Shown here piece by piece: positions 1-8,115 of a stretch of DNA of 35,200 nucleotides. The position numbers and the translations under genes were made by a program. The notes below the pieces were generated by a model. That model was not told the origin of the DNA. It searched no databases and was given only the letters and a program-made list of their open reading frames with translations. Numbering within the stretch: position 1 is the stretch's first letter; every line of letters begins with the position of its first letter. Origin of the DNA: Seminavis robusta (taxonomy: Eukaryota; Bacillariophyta; Bacillariophyceae; Naviculales; Naviculaceae); the NCBI GenBank assembly GCA_903772945.1, contig CAICTM010001170.1:1-35200 (forward strand). The letters run 5' to 3'.

Positions 1-273
1 GGTCTCAATGGCCAATGAAGCCAGTGGCACATCATTCCACTCAGGCTTGATCCTTAGGTCCTGGACAATGTGTGTCAGGGTCTCCTCAAAAGGATAATAC
101 CTGGTGTCAGCCTGTCCATTTGGGTGGAAGAGGAACTGACGCTTGGAACTCTTGTTCTAGTTCCTGTAGCTGTTGCCTCTTCCTTGATGGCTTCTTCCTG
201 AGGAATTGAATCCCCTACCCCCCCTAGAAGGGTATCTTCCTCCACCGCGACCACCTCTTCCTTGGAATCTCAT
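1..273 (-). pseudogene. Gag N-terminus of the copia-like element, RG-rich, with an in-frame TAG
   Basis: Translation from the ATG at 273-271 gives an Arg/Gly-rich start (MRFQGRGGRGG...), then an in-frame TAG (positions 159-157, codon 39). In the same frame follows a stretch with FLFHPNGQ, YYPFEETLTHIV and DLRIKPEWNDVPLASLAIE, running off the window. The RGG head followed by an F-PHG-like, ETxxHIV pattern resembles Gag starts of diatom copia elements; that comparison is from memory of the family, not a search. A TAG stop lies upstream in the frame (327-325), so 273 is a reasonable start. The TAG at codon 39 is either a mutation or a readthrough/recoding site. RNA packaging would be the expected role of the RGG region. 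Confidence 0.6.
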
Positions 274-1275
274 GGTCTCTTGCTGGTGTGGTAATGCACT
301 CTTGTGCTTGCTTGTTCCTTGGAACTAGCTTGTGTTTTGGTGTGGATACTCCTGCAGGAAGGATCTCACGACGGGCACTACTCTTGTAGTTGCCTGTAAA
401 AGCTTCTTGTTGGCTGGATAGCCTTCTTTTGGTGCACTCTTGGTGTACTGGCTGAATAGCCTCGGTCTAGATGACCGCTCACGTAAAACGAGGATTCTTC
501 TTGTGTCCTTTGGTTGGACGTTTCATGGCTCAGGGTAGTAGCGAACTCCTCTGTAGCCTTTCGTATGGTGCTCTGCTCTTGCAGATGCCTTGTGTGTGCT
601 TAGATGAGTGCACTGAGTGAGTTACAGTTGTTGGAATGGCTCTCGTGAGGAGTTTTAAAGCTCCGTGTCGTTACCGGGATTTTTGTCCTTCACTTCACAA
701 TAGCACTGGTTGACTCGTATCAACCTATCTCGCTCAATTTTTGGAGTTAGAAGCTTTCGAGGGTATCCAGAGTTGCGGCTAGAGATCCTCTATCGATCGT
801 TGTATTGTACCTTTGGCTTGCAACGCCTGTGTCAAGACCTATCTTGATCCCCGTTCAATGGCTTCTGCTCGTCGTGATGTGATGGATCAAAATCTCGCGC
901 GATGACACGATGACGTAATCCGCTTCAACTCGATGAATAACAGCCGGATTTCCTTGCTTCCAGCACGTAACTGGTGTGTCTTCGTGTGCTCTTCAACGTG
1001 CACTGATTGCACTGCGATAACTCCAGCTGGAAGTTACTGCGTACCTTGTAGTGGCCTGTCGACAATGGGAATAATCTTTCCCGCGCACGCACCTCTTTCC
1101 TGTTAGAGGCCTTTCGATGCTCTTATAGTGTGGCTATAGTGCTGAATTGCGCACCTCTTCTCTGTTGCAGGTGTTAGCTCACTTCAAGTCAATTGAACTT
1201 GATGTCTTTGACTTGGTTTACCTTGATATCAATCTCGAGATCGGTAGTAACTCGAGATGGACTTTTGCTTTACAG
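274..1275 (-). other. Long 5' leader of the minus-strand copia element
   Basis: About 1 kb between the LTR and the Gag ATG without a convincing long open frame on either strand. It starts (element sense) with the 15-nt self-complementary primer site at 1275-1261. I see no second gene here. Confidence 0.5.
1261..1275 (-). promoter_or_regulatory. Primer-binding site complementary to the element's own LTR (candidate self-priming site)
   Basis: The 15 bases directly abutting the LTR end read CTGTAAAGCAAAAGT in element sense. They are the exact reverse complement of ACTTTTGCTTTACAG inside the same LTR (1343 to 1329 on the minus strand). They do not begin with TGG as a tRNA 3'-end primer site normally does. 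The position flush with the LTR is that of a primer-binding site. In Tf1/sushi elements the mRNA 5' end folds onto such a site and primes reverse transcription; applying that here is inference. Confidence 0.6.
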
Positions 1276-1521
1276 TGTTAGCTAGCAAAACTGCAGCTTA
1301 TTGAGGGGTAATTTGGTTTTGGATTAAGCTGTAAAGCAAAAGTGAGGTTTTTCTGGTGGTGCATAGCAATTCTTGTGATTGAATTGGATATAAGGACCCC
1401 CGTAACACTTTAGACCTAAAACTCCCTTGGTTCCTTGCATCATGAATATGCATGCGAACCGGACTAGATGTTTAATACACGAGTCAATAGTAAAAAGGTG
1501 TCAGGTATATTTCCTCCAACA
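1276..1521 (-). repeat. LTR of copia-like element (5' LTR, minus orientation)
   Basis: 246 bp with TGTTGGAGG... and ...CTAGCTAACA termini in element sense. Compared with the LTR at 12572-12821 I count three substitutions and one 4-base indel. A third, more decayed copy is at 7646-7887. The near identity implies recent activity or recent duplication. Confidence 0.85.
1329..1395 (-). promoter_or_regulatory. Predicted LTR core promoter and transcript start
   Basis: In element sense a TATA-like TTATAT (about 1393-1388) is followed ~48 bases later by CCTCACTTTTGC. TCACTTT fits the initiator consensus YYANWYY with the A as +1, at about position 1343. If so, the RNA begins with the 15-mer that pairs with the primer site at 1275-1261, R plus U5 would be about 68 nt, and U3 about 178 nt. 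This is prediction from motifs only. Confidence 0.4.
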
Positions 1522-2300
1522 TAAAGTAAAATAGAATAATTCAACAAAGTGAGATCATTGAAAACAGACGTTTATTTTGTATAACTATCAAATTAGTTAA
1601 GGAAGTATAATGGAAGTAAGCTTCTGTATTGAGTTACCATCGCAGTAGGTAGCACGTAAAAGGTAGTCGAAAAGGTTGCAACCTGCTCTGAATTCATCGG
1701 TTCTTGTTAGAACAATCTGGCTTGAATGTCCCTCTATTACTATATAGTTGGTGCTATTTCTGAATCATGGCACGAAACAATTTACGAAGGTAGACTTCCT
1801 AGTGAAGAAGGCTGATTTGTTAATTACTATAGAAAATTAACTCGTAAACATTTGTGGTTCAAAACAGGGGCTATTTTGTGAGACGATTAGAGAGTAATTA
1901 GTAGTGTTAGTTATTATAGCACATTTGATGCATTGAACTACATTTTAGAAAAGATATAGAAAAATATTCAAGTCATAAGGTAGTCAAGTCATTGAAAATC
2001 TATTCTTCAATTTGGAGGGCCTAAAGTAAAATAGAATAATTCAACAAAGTGAGATCATTGAAACAAACGTTTATTTTGTATAACTATCAAATTAGTTAAG
2101 GAAGTATAATGGAAGTTAGCTTCTGTATTGAGTTACCATCGCAGTGGGTAGAACGTAAAAGGTAGTCGAAAAGGTTGCAACCTGCTCTGAATTCATGGGT
2201 TCTTGTTAGAACAATCTAGCTGGAATGTCTCTATATTTCTATATAGCTGTCGCTGTTCCTGAAGCATGGCTCAAAACAATTTATGAAGGTAGGCTTCGTG
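1522..2300 (-). repeat. ~500 bp satellite, about 1.5 units, minus orientation
   Basis: The segment starting at 1523 (AAAGTAAAATAGAATAATTC) recurs at 2023, a period of 500 bp. The second unit fades near 2300. The same satellite, reverse complemented, follows the LTR at 12821 (period ~495). It is AT-rich, has no open frames, and the copia element is inserted within a unit at its CTTTA. Confidence 0.8.
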
Positions 2301-2889
2301 TTGAGCAGCAGCACGCCTGGTGAACCCCTCGACCGAGTTTCCACACTCCGCAGCATGTAAACTCTAACCCTAATGGGTTCTTGCCACCATGACCCTCAGT
2401 CATGGTTGCTACCTGCTTTGCCTCACAATTTGCGTGCACCATCTCACATTTTGCAAAAATGATTCCCGCGCTCTTCACCTGCATCTCCAGTACATTTCTA
2501 CATCTCAGGAGTCATCAACTGCGTTCCTGAATTGGACTCCATGCTAAAATAAGTTGGTTTATTGTTGTATGCAGACTCCCTAATTCCTTGTTATTCTAAC
2601 ATCCCCCTCAAGTACGCCGGGAGGAGCCGTCCCATGGGAAGGTCACAGTTGATTGATAGAACCCCCGGATGGGTAACGACTCGGAATTCGAAGATTGGGA
2701 TCTGTTGCCCTATCTACACCCGTCACAGAATTATGACATCTCTGTCATCCCCGAAAAATAGCATGCGCGGGGACTCCAACTGATGGACTAGGATAGGGGA
2801 GGAAGCGCCATGTGGGCATCATAACCTGCTAAAATAAGACGGTTAATTGTTGTGTGTGCAGACTCCCTAATTCCTTGTTATTCTACGTA
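2301..2889. repeat. Intergenic stretch with a ~58 bp direct-repeat pair (small LTR-like)
   Basis: No gene is evident. A ~58 bp sequence beginning TGCTAAAATAAG and ending ATTCCTTGTTATTCTA occurs at about 2541-2598 and 2828-2885, 287 bp apart. The first copy ends in TTCTAACA, giving TG...CA ends. A purine-rich run (GGATAGGGGAGGAAGC, about 2790) lies upstream of the second copy. The layout resembles a miniature terminal-repeat (TRIM-like) retroelement, but I see no matching target duplication or standard primer site. Confidence 0.35.
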
Positions 2890-3120
2890 TCAGCTCGTCA
2901 ATTCCTCTACAACAAGACCAGACCCTAAGGCAACGATGCTCTCCAAGACCACATTTGGCAGGACCAAAAGCGGCAACTTACCCGACATCAGAATGTTCCA
3001 TTGGTTGGTTGACACCAACCTACCGCACTCTGGGTTGGCATCGGCATGACGCTGCAGTGAACTTTTGTTTCTGCAAATATGGGTACAACTAGGATTTGGG
3101 CAATTCACGGGGAACGTCAC
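2890..3120 (-). pseudogene. Zinc-finger-like gene fragment
   Basis: A minus-strand open frame of about 76 codons begins just after a TGA (3132-3130) without its own ATG. It contains CPNPSC, CRNKSSLQRH and ADANPEC, a C-x4-C...H...C arrangement like a single C2H2/C2HC finger (roughly residues 7-32), followed by unremarkable sequence to a stop at 2890. It may be an exon or a truncated remnant. No function can be assigned beyond possible zinc binding. Confidence 0.3.
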
Positions 3121-3224
3121 AAGATTTTTTCAACCATTCTTCTGGATCCGTTGAGACTTTCTTCTCCCACCATCCATCTTGGCAACAAACCAAAAAGTTT
3201 TTCGAGAAACCAAAAAGTTCTTCC

Positions 3225-3521
3225 TCAGAAGAGTGTCGGAAGACCCTTTTTCAATCTAAGGTATTCGTTGCGTCTGTCTTTCCGGGCAGTGAGAGGCTCT
3301 CTTTCACTTGGTGGGTCAGCTTTCACTGTCCAAAGTGGAACTGCTGACGACACTGGAAACGAAAAACTCTGCCAAACAATCAATTTGCTCTGTAGTTTCA
3401 CTCTACAGAAGGGGCAGAGTGAACTCCCAGAGTTGTGCCTAAGTAATGAGTTCGAACAGGGCGCAGAATGTATGTGACCCGAGTTGGCATGACAGAGACG
3501 ACAGGTGCATGATTCCATCAT
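3225..3521 (-). pseudogene. RING-finger-like C-terminal remnant
   Basis: The minus-strand frame encodes CRLC, then HANSGHIHSAPC and SLCPFCR, resembling the C-x2-C...H...PC...CPxCR pattern of RING E3 ligase C-termini. The central Cys/His residues are degraded, so the domain looks incomplete. The matching frame in the duplicated segment (about 31450-31590) has the last cysteine changed to arginine (CPFRR), as expected of a decaying gene. It lies downstream of the H3 gene on the same strand. Ubiquitin ligase ancestry is inference. Confidence 0.3.
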
Positions 3522-3769
3522 TGCACAGACTAGATTTACTACTATCTATATATGTATACCTATATATATTTATAACCACAGGTTAACCGTCCTAGAAGAG
3601 GAGTTGTCACAGTCACAAAGTACACGAAAAGAAAACAATTACGCCCTCACGCAAACCAAAAAACAGTCAAGGCTGCACTGACAAAAGACATATGGGTATG
3701 CACGAAAGAAGGCAACAAAGAAGAACACATGTTATCTTATACGTTAATTTTTCAGGTCTAGAATAGTAC

Positions 3770-4189
3770 CTAAAACCTTCCACCTCGAATCCTCCTGGCT
3801 AGCCGGATATCTTTTGGCATGATGGTGATTCTCTTGGCATGGATAGCACAAAGGTTGGAACATTGGAACATGTCCACAAGATGGGCTTCTGATGCTTGCT
3901 GGAGAGCTTCCATTGCAGACCCTTGGAACCTGATGTCTTTTCTAATATCAGAAGCTATGTCTCGGACAAGACGCTGAAAGGGCAGTCTCCTGATTAGGAG
4001 ATCGGTTGACTTCTGGTACCTTCGAATTTCTCTTAGAGCCACAGTTCCTGGGCGATAGCGCTGTCGCTTTTTGACACACACCTTCAATGGAGGAGGGACC
4101 TTCCTGGCGGCCCGCCTTGCTAGCGCTTTCCGGAATCTGGGATGTTGTCCGTCGACTACTTTGCTTGCAGTTGGTTTAGTCCTTACCAT
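3770..4189 (-). CDS. Histone H3 variant
   Basis: A 139-residue H3 from the ATG at 4189 ([10 protein letters not shown]...) to TAG at 3770; an upstream in-frame ATG at 4204 would add MISSI and is less likely. The core is H3-like: [30 protein letters not shown], then [35 protein letters not shown], and an RIRGGRF end. Loop 1 has canonical length, so nothing marks it as CENP-A. The tail is divergent: R2, T3, K4, K9, K18 and K27 are recognisable, but K14 is Q, K23 is R, S10 is V, S28 is V, and there are three extra residues including a Cys before KKRQRYRPG. No intron is needed. It is divergently transcribed from the gene starting at 4391. The expected role is a nucleosomal histone with altered tail regulation. 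Confidence 0.9.
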   Translation of the reverse strand: MVRTKPTASKVVDGQHPRFRKALARRAARKVPPPLKVCVKKRQRYRPGTVALREIRRYQKSTDLLIRRLPFQRLVRDIASDIRKDIRFQGSAMEALQQASEAHLVDMFQCSNLCAIHAKRITIMPKDIRLARRIRGGRF

Positions 4190-4390
4190 AATGGAGGAAA
4201 TCAATTTTATGTCTCATTATTTTTGGACTGTGGATGTAGTCGTTAAACTGCATGCATAGTAGCATGCCGTCTTTGCTCTCTAGTACATACTTCCTGCTGG
4301 TATGATATCAATATAGTCGTTGCAGTACTGGGGCTGGGGGCTGGTTGGGGTCATTCTGTTTCTATATACTGTAGGTTTGGGTTCGTTGGC
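4190..4390. promoter_or_regulatory. Shared intergenic (putative bidirectional promoter) between H3 and the acidic-protein gene
   Basis: 200 bp separates the two divergent start codons and is retained in the second copy (32513-32707). It contains TAGTCGTT twice (about 4237 and 4313), a TATA-like TCTATATACTG near 4362 on the plus side, and AT-rich sequence near the H3 start. Bidirectional use is inferred from layout. Confidence 0.4.
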
Positions 4391-5776
4391 ATGAAATTCA
4401 AGCAATCTCGTTGGCATGAACTATTTTTTGAAAAAGTGGATGGGGGAAGGGGGGGAGAGATTTTTGAAAATGTGTCAGTCTCACAAAAATCCTGTCCGGA
4501 CAAACGAAAACGAAAAACAAGGAATAATATGCCACTCCCTGGTTCTTGGTTGGATAGTGAGTGTGCAGATGCAGAAGCGTATGCCAATGCTACCAGGATC
4601 TTGTATAGTGGGTGCCCTCTGTGTCTAGAAGAAGATACCTGCAACCTTTGCTTTGAGTTCAAGCTCAACAAGTTGAGGGCTCCAGGTGATAGGTGGGCCA
4701 CCAGAAACCTAAAAGACCACGCTCCAATTTCACCTCCGGAAACACTGTCAGCGAGTCGAATCCTCTTTATGGAGAAGATGGGCCATGTTTTTGATAGTGG
4801 ATCGGGTGCTAATAGTAAGAAGAAGAGAAGCAAGAAGACCAGTGACAAGAAAGGAACCTGTCAAGGGAAGAAGACTGGTGAGAAGAGGACTGCAGTAGGT
4901 GGTCAAAGGTCAAGGACTGCCAAGCACAGACAAGGGAAGAGGAAGGAGTCTAGCAGCGGAGCAGCGGAGAGCAAACAATCAAGGCTGAACTTCACAGTAG
5001 AAGGATACCCAAGAGAGTCATCTGAGTACGAGCCTAGTGAGGGCAAGATAGTGTACAGGCCGCCGGGCTATGGACAGAGCAAGGAGGACGAGGAAGATGG
5101 CATCATAGCTCGCCACTGTGACATCTGTCACCTCAAACCATGCCTTGCCACTGCTTGGGACCAGAAGATTCGTGATAGCTGCCACAAGCACTTGATAGCT
5201 GACAAGAGAACTATCAATTTCACAAAGAAGGCTGTGGAAAAGATGCTTCAGAAGGAACACTGCAGGCTTTTCATGAAAAGGTACCGCATCAAGGATCCCA
5301 TCCCAGTTTGCATTGTTTCAACCTCGGAACTGAAAGTAGATGTGTATGGGAAGAGGATGCTTGATGATGAAGCTAACATGGAATCAAGCGATGAAGATGA
5401 AACGGTTGATGGGGACCTGGAGGAGTTGAAAGTCGACTTGTATGGTAATAAGAAACAAGGATGACAGCAGTGACGATAGCAGTGACGATAGCAGTGACGA
5501 TGAGTCAGGCGATAGCAGTGACGATGATTCAGAATCAGACGAGAGAGGAGGGAGAATGCAGAGAGAGGACCAAGTATATGAAATTGTCTTGGACTCATCT
5601 GATGAGGAGGGCGATGAAGAGCTGTACCGTCATGTATTGCCTAAACAATCTGAGATGGTAAAGGTGGTCAGAAAACAAACTGCTCCTCCTGCCACAAAAG
5701 CAAACAGGGTCTCTATTGGAAGTGTCAATAATAAACTGGAGGCTAAGGAAGGCAACAAAGTAGAAAGCCTGTTTAA
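4391..5776 (+). pseudogene. Cys-rich, basic/acidic nuclear-type protein gene, frameshifted and 3'-truncated
   Basis: Function unrecognised. Frame 1 runs 4391-5464 (357 codons); an alternative start is the Met at 4529 (MPLPGSWLD). Visible parts: CPLC and CNLC (Cys75/78/84/87), a strongly basic stretch (residues ~143-185, KKKRSKK, nuclear-localisation-like), and CDICHLKPC with CHKHL (Cys243/246/251/264, His266), likely zinc-binding. A conserved NFTKKAVEKML, CRLFMKRYRIKDPIPVCI region follows. Near 5450 copy 1 lacks about 8 bases relative to copy 2, giving TGA at 5462. The reading continues in another frame as a DDSSDDSSDD acidic tail to about 5770, where copia Pol sequence starts. The acidic tail and NLS recall histone chaperones or chromatin factors; that is inference. 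Confidence 0.6.
5461..5524 (+). repeat. 12-bp minisatellite coding the Asp/Ser acidic tail
   Basis: Repeats of GATAGCAGTGAC encode DSSD units in the open frame. Copy 2 has a shorter, more variable version at about 33768-33800. Length variation here could explain the frame change next to it. Confidence 0.6.
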
Positions 5777-7645
5777 CGTTGAAGAGACGGCACCAGCAGT
5801 GGATACCAATGATGGAAACCTCGCTGGCCAGCCAAGGCTTCCAAGCTTCCTCGAGTCGGAATTAGACGCTCAGCTCGGATTGCCACAGCCGACGCAAAAA
5901 AAAAGGAGTCACCTTCGTCCAAGATGACGAAGCGAAGCACCACTACTGTATGAGACAGAGACAAGCAAACATCTAGCTTTGTTCATGGACTCCTGTAATC
6001 ACAGGAGTGCCACAGCAGAAGTCAAGGATGAGAGCAGCCATGCCCAACAGCATCTTCTACCCAAGGGTTTGAAAGTGTGGGGCAACAAAGCCAGAAAGGC
6101 GGCGCTCAAAGAGATGGACCAGCTACACAGCAGAGTGTGTTTCAGTCCAGTGACCAAACAAATGCAGTGATTCTGAATTGAAAAAGGAAAAAATGGCACT
6201 CATGTTTGTGAGTGAGAAAAGGGATGGCACGGTCAAGGCCCGTGCAGTCTACAATGGGAAACCTACAAGGGTGTACCATCAGAAAGAAGATGCCAGAAGC
6301 CCAACATTTTCACTTGAGGGTTTGATGTTATCCATGTGTGTCGATGCATCCGAAGATAGGGATGTGATGTCCCTGGATGTTCCAAATGCGTTCATCCAAA
6401 CCCAATGCCAAAAGTCAAAACAAGGTGAAGACAGGGTCCTCATGATCATTGAGGGAACCCTTGCAGACTTACTTGTCGAAATTGATCTGACACATATGCC
6501 TCTTTCCTGCATACAAAAAGGGACGACGTCCTCTATGTTGTGTGGAAGAGACCATTTAGGATGGTTTTGGCAGCACTTCTTGGTACAAGCTTTCAGGAGC
6601 GACTCGAGAATGGATTGTTTCAACCAGTAATCCGTGTGCCAAGCGATGATGAGGTATAGCAAACAGATCGATTTCCATGTCGAGATGTTGAATGTCAAGC
6701 ACAGGATGAATTGGTAATACCGATTGGATGGTTAATGAGGTAGGAACCTATGGAGCGTGAAGGCAACCCGTGGTCCAAGCATGACTACTGGGGGATGACG
6801 GTGGACTTTTCGACCAGGAAGGTAGTCATGAATGATGACTATCTAAAAGATGGTATCGATTCCCGGTGGACTTCGAGCAAATGAAAAGGTGTCCAGTGCG
6901 CTCTGCTGATTTATTCAGTCTGGTGATGGCACTCTGAGACAAGACCAGAGAACTATCACACCAAGCAGCCAAGCTGTTGTTCCTGTGCAAACGGCGACCA
7001 GATGTGCAAACCTGCAACTGTGTTATCTACACGTGTGAGAACCCACATCTGATGATGGGGAAGTTGATCAAGGATTGAAGTTCCTCGAACAAACAGTGGA
7101 GGAAAGTTGTCTCCAGTTGATGATATCGTGTCATCACTTGGTGGGTGGATCGCATCATTTGCAGTCCATCCTGATTACCGTTCCCATCAGGAGGAGTCAT
7201 GTCCTTTGGAAGTGGGGCGGTGCTGTCGTGTCTGCGAAACAGAAATTGAATTCGAGGAGCAGCACGGAACGGAATTGATTGGAGCTGACGATGTATGTCG
7301 CCCATGTTGTGGGCAATTGTTCCTTGAAGAGCAGGGGATTTTGTGAAGGACAACATCCTCTGCAGGACAACAAAAGCACAATCATTCTTGCAGAGAATGG
7401 CAAAGGCAGTTCGGGAAAAGACTGGGCCATCAACATCGTTTCTTTTTATTCAGACCAGATTGGAAAGGCAACCTTAGAGTTGTGTACTGCCCAACCTTGG
7501 AGATGCGTGGAGATTTTTTCACGAAGCCCTTCAGGGCAAGCCTTCCACGAGCACAGGGCTTTCATCATGGGCATCCACCCCTTGTTTGATTGCCTAATTT
7601 ATTTTATTCGTTCCACGGTAGCCCTTAGGGCACCGTGCAGGAGTG
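5777..7645 (+). pseudogene. Decayed 3' half of copia Pol (RT and RNase H)
   Basis: Starting at GTTGAAGAGACGGCACC this tract follows 10606-12571 base for base, apart from many single-base indels and some larger gaps. No long frame survives, but pieces are recognisable: KAALKEMDQLHSRVCFSP, DGTVKARAVYNGKPTRVY, MSLDVPNAF, then NSRSS and DNKSTIILA. It lies directly upstream of an LTR, as the 3' end of an element should. It also lacks the 4-base insertion that breaks the neighbouring copy at 11668. Most differences are deletions, so part of the decay could be uncorrected read error. Confidence 0.85.
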
Positions 7646-7887
7646 TGTTGGAGGAAAATACCTGACACCTCTTTACTATTGACTCGTGTATTAAACATCT
7701 AGTCCGGTTCGCATGCAAATTATATGCAAGGAACCAGGGAGTTTTAGGTCTAAAGTGTTACGGGGTCCTTATATCCAATTCAATCACAAGAATTGCTATG
7801 CACCACCAGAAAACCTCACTTTTGCTTTCAGCTAATCAAAACCAAATTACTCCCAATAAGCTGCAGTTTTACTAGCAAAAAACAACA
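7646..7887 (+). repeat. Shared LTR between the two tandem copia copies
   Basis: It begins TGTTGGAGG and ends near ACTAGCAAAAAACAACA. It is more divergent than the other two LTRs, with small deletions (for example GCTTTCAGC where the others have GCTTTACAGC). That change also spoils the 15-mer used for proposed self-priming. Confidence 0.8.
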
Positions 7888-8115
7888 CTCATAGTCTGGA
7901 GGCCTCTAATTGGACTTCATTGCTCGGTACAGTATGTCACCTGGTATGGTGGTTGCACCTGTCTTGAGAATGTTCTCATAGGATGAGTCGACTTGTCGTA
8001 GATGGATGACTTTGCCTTTACTCGCTGAGTTCAAAGCATCGTACTCTTGCACTTTGGGATCAGCAAGTGATGCCTGAGTGTCGGCTTGTCCGGCTTGGAT
8101 GGCGCCTGACTCTTC
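7888..8115. other. Junction segment with a coding-like antisense frame
   Basis: Where leader and Gag should be there are only about 228 bp. On the minus strand a frame is open from about 8107 to a TAG near 7908, reading EESGAIQAGQADTQASL... and ending GDILYRAMKSN. It is closed upstream (a TGA near 8122), so it is a fragment if real. I do not recognise it. The plus strand has no good frame before the Pol ATG, with a TGA at 8107-8109 in the Pol frame. Confidence 0.3.

Larger units (their letters stand above)
1..1521 (-). mobile_element. 5' part of a copia-like LTR retrotransposon, cut by the window edge
   Basis: Read on the minus strand, this is satellite DNA, then a TG...CA LTR (1521 to 1276), a ~1 kb leader and the first codons of a Gag-like protein running off the window at position 1. 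The LTR is about 98 percent identical to the LTR at 12572-12821, so this is the same family as the Pol-bearing element in the middle of the window, but in opposite orientation. The flanking five bases before the LTR (element sense, CTTTA) equal the five bases after the LTR at 12821. Family assignment to Ty1/copia rests on the shared LTR and on the PR-IN-RT-RH order of the other copy. Confidence 0.8.
3350..5776. repeat. Segmental duplication copy 1 (H3 plus acidic-protein gene)
   Basis: From CACTGGAAACGAAAAACTC to GTAGAAAGCCTG this segment matches 31428-34110 nearly end to end, in the same orientation, about 28 kb away. Copy 1 has far fewer small indels, but its right end switches abruptly into copia Pol sequence. 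Both junctions are sharp. Confidence 0.85.

Noticed and set aside
3079..3477. 132-codon plus-strand frame
   Set aside because: It overlaps the RING-like minus frame, crosses the duplication boundary and has no recognisable features.
3770..4189. H3 variant as a centromeric CENP-A
   Set aside because: Loop 1 has canonical length and the core is close to ordinary H3; only the tail is divergent.
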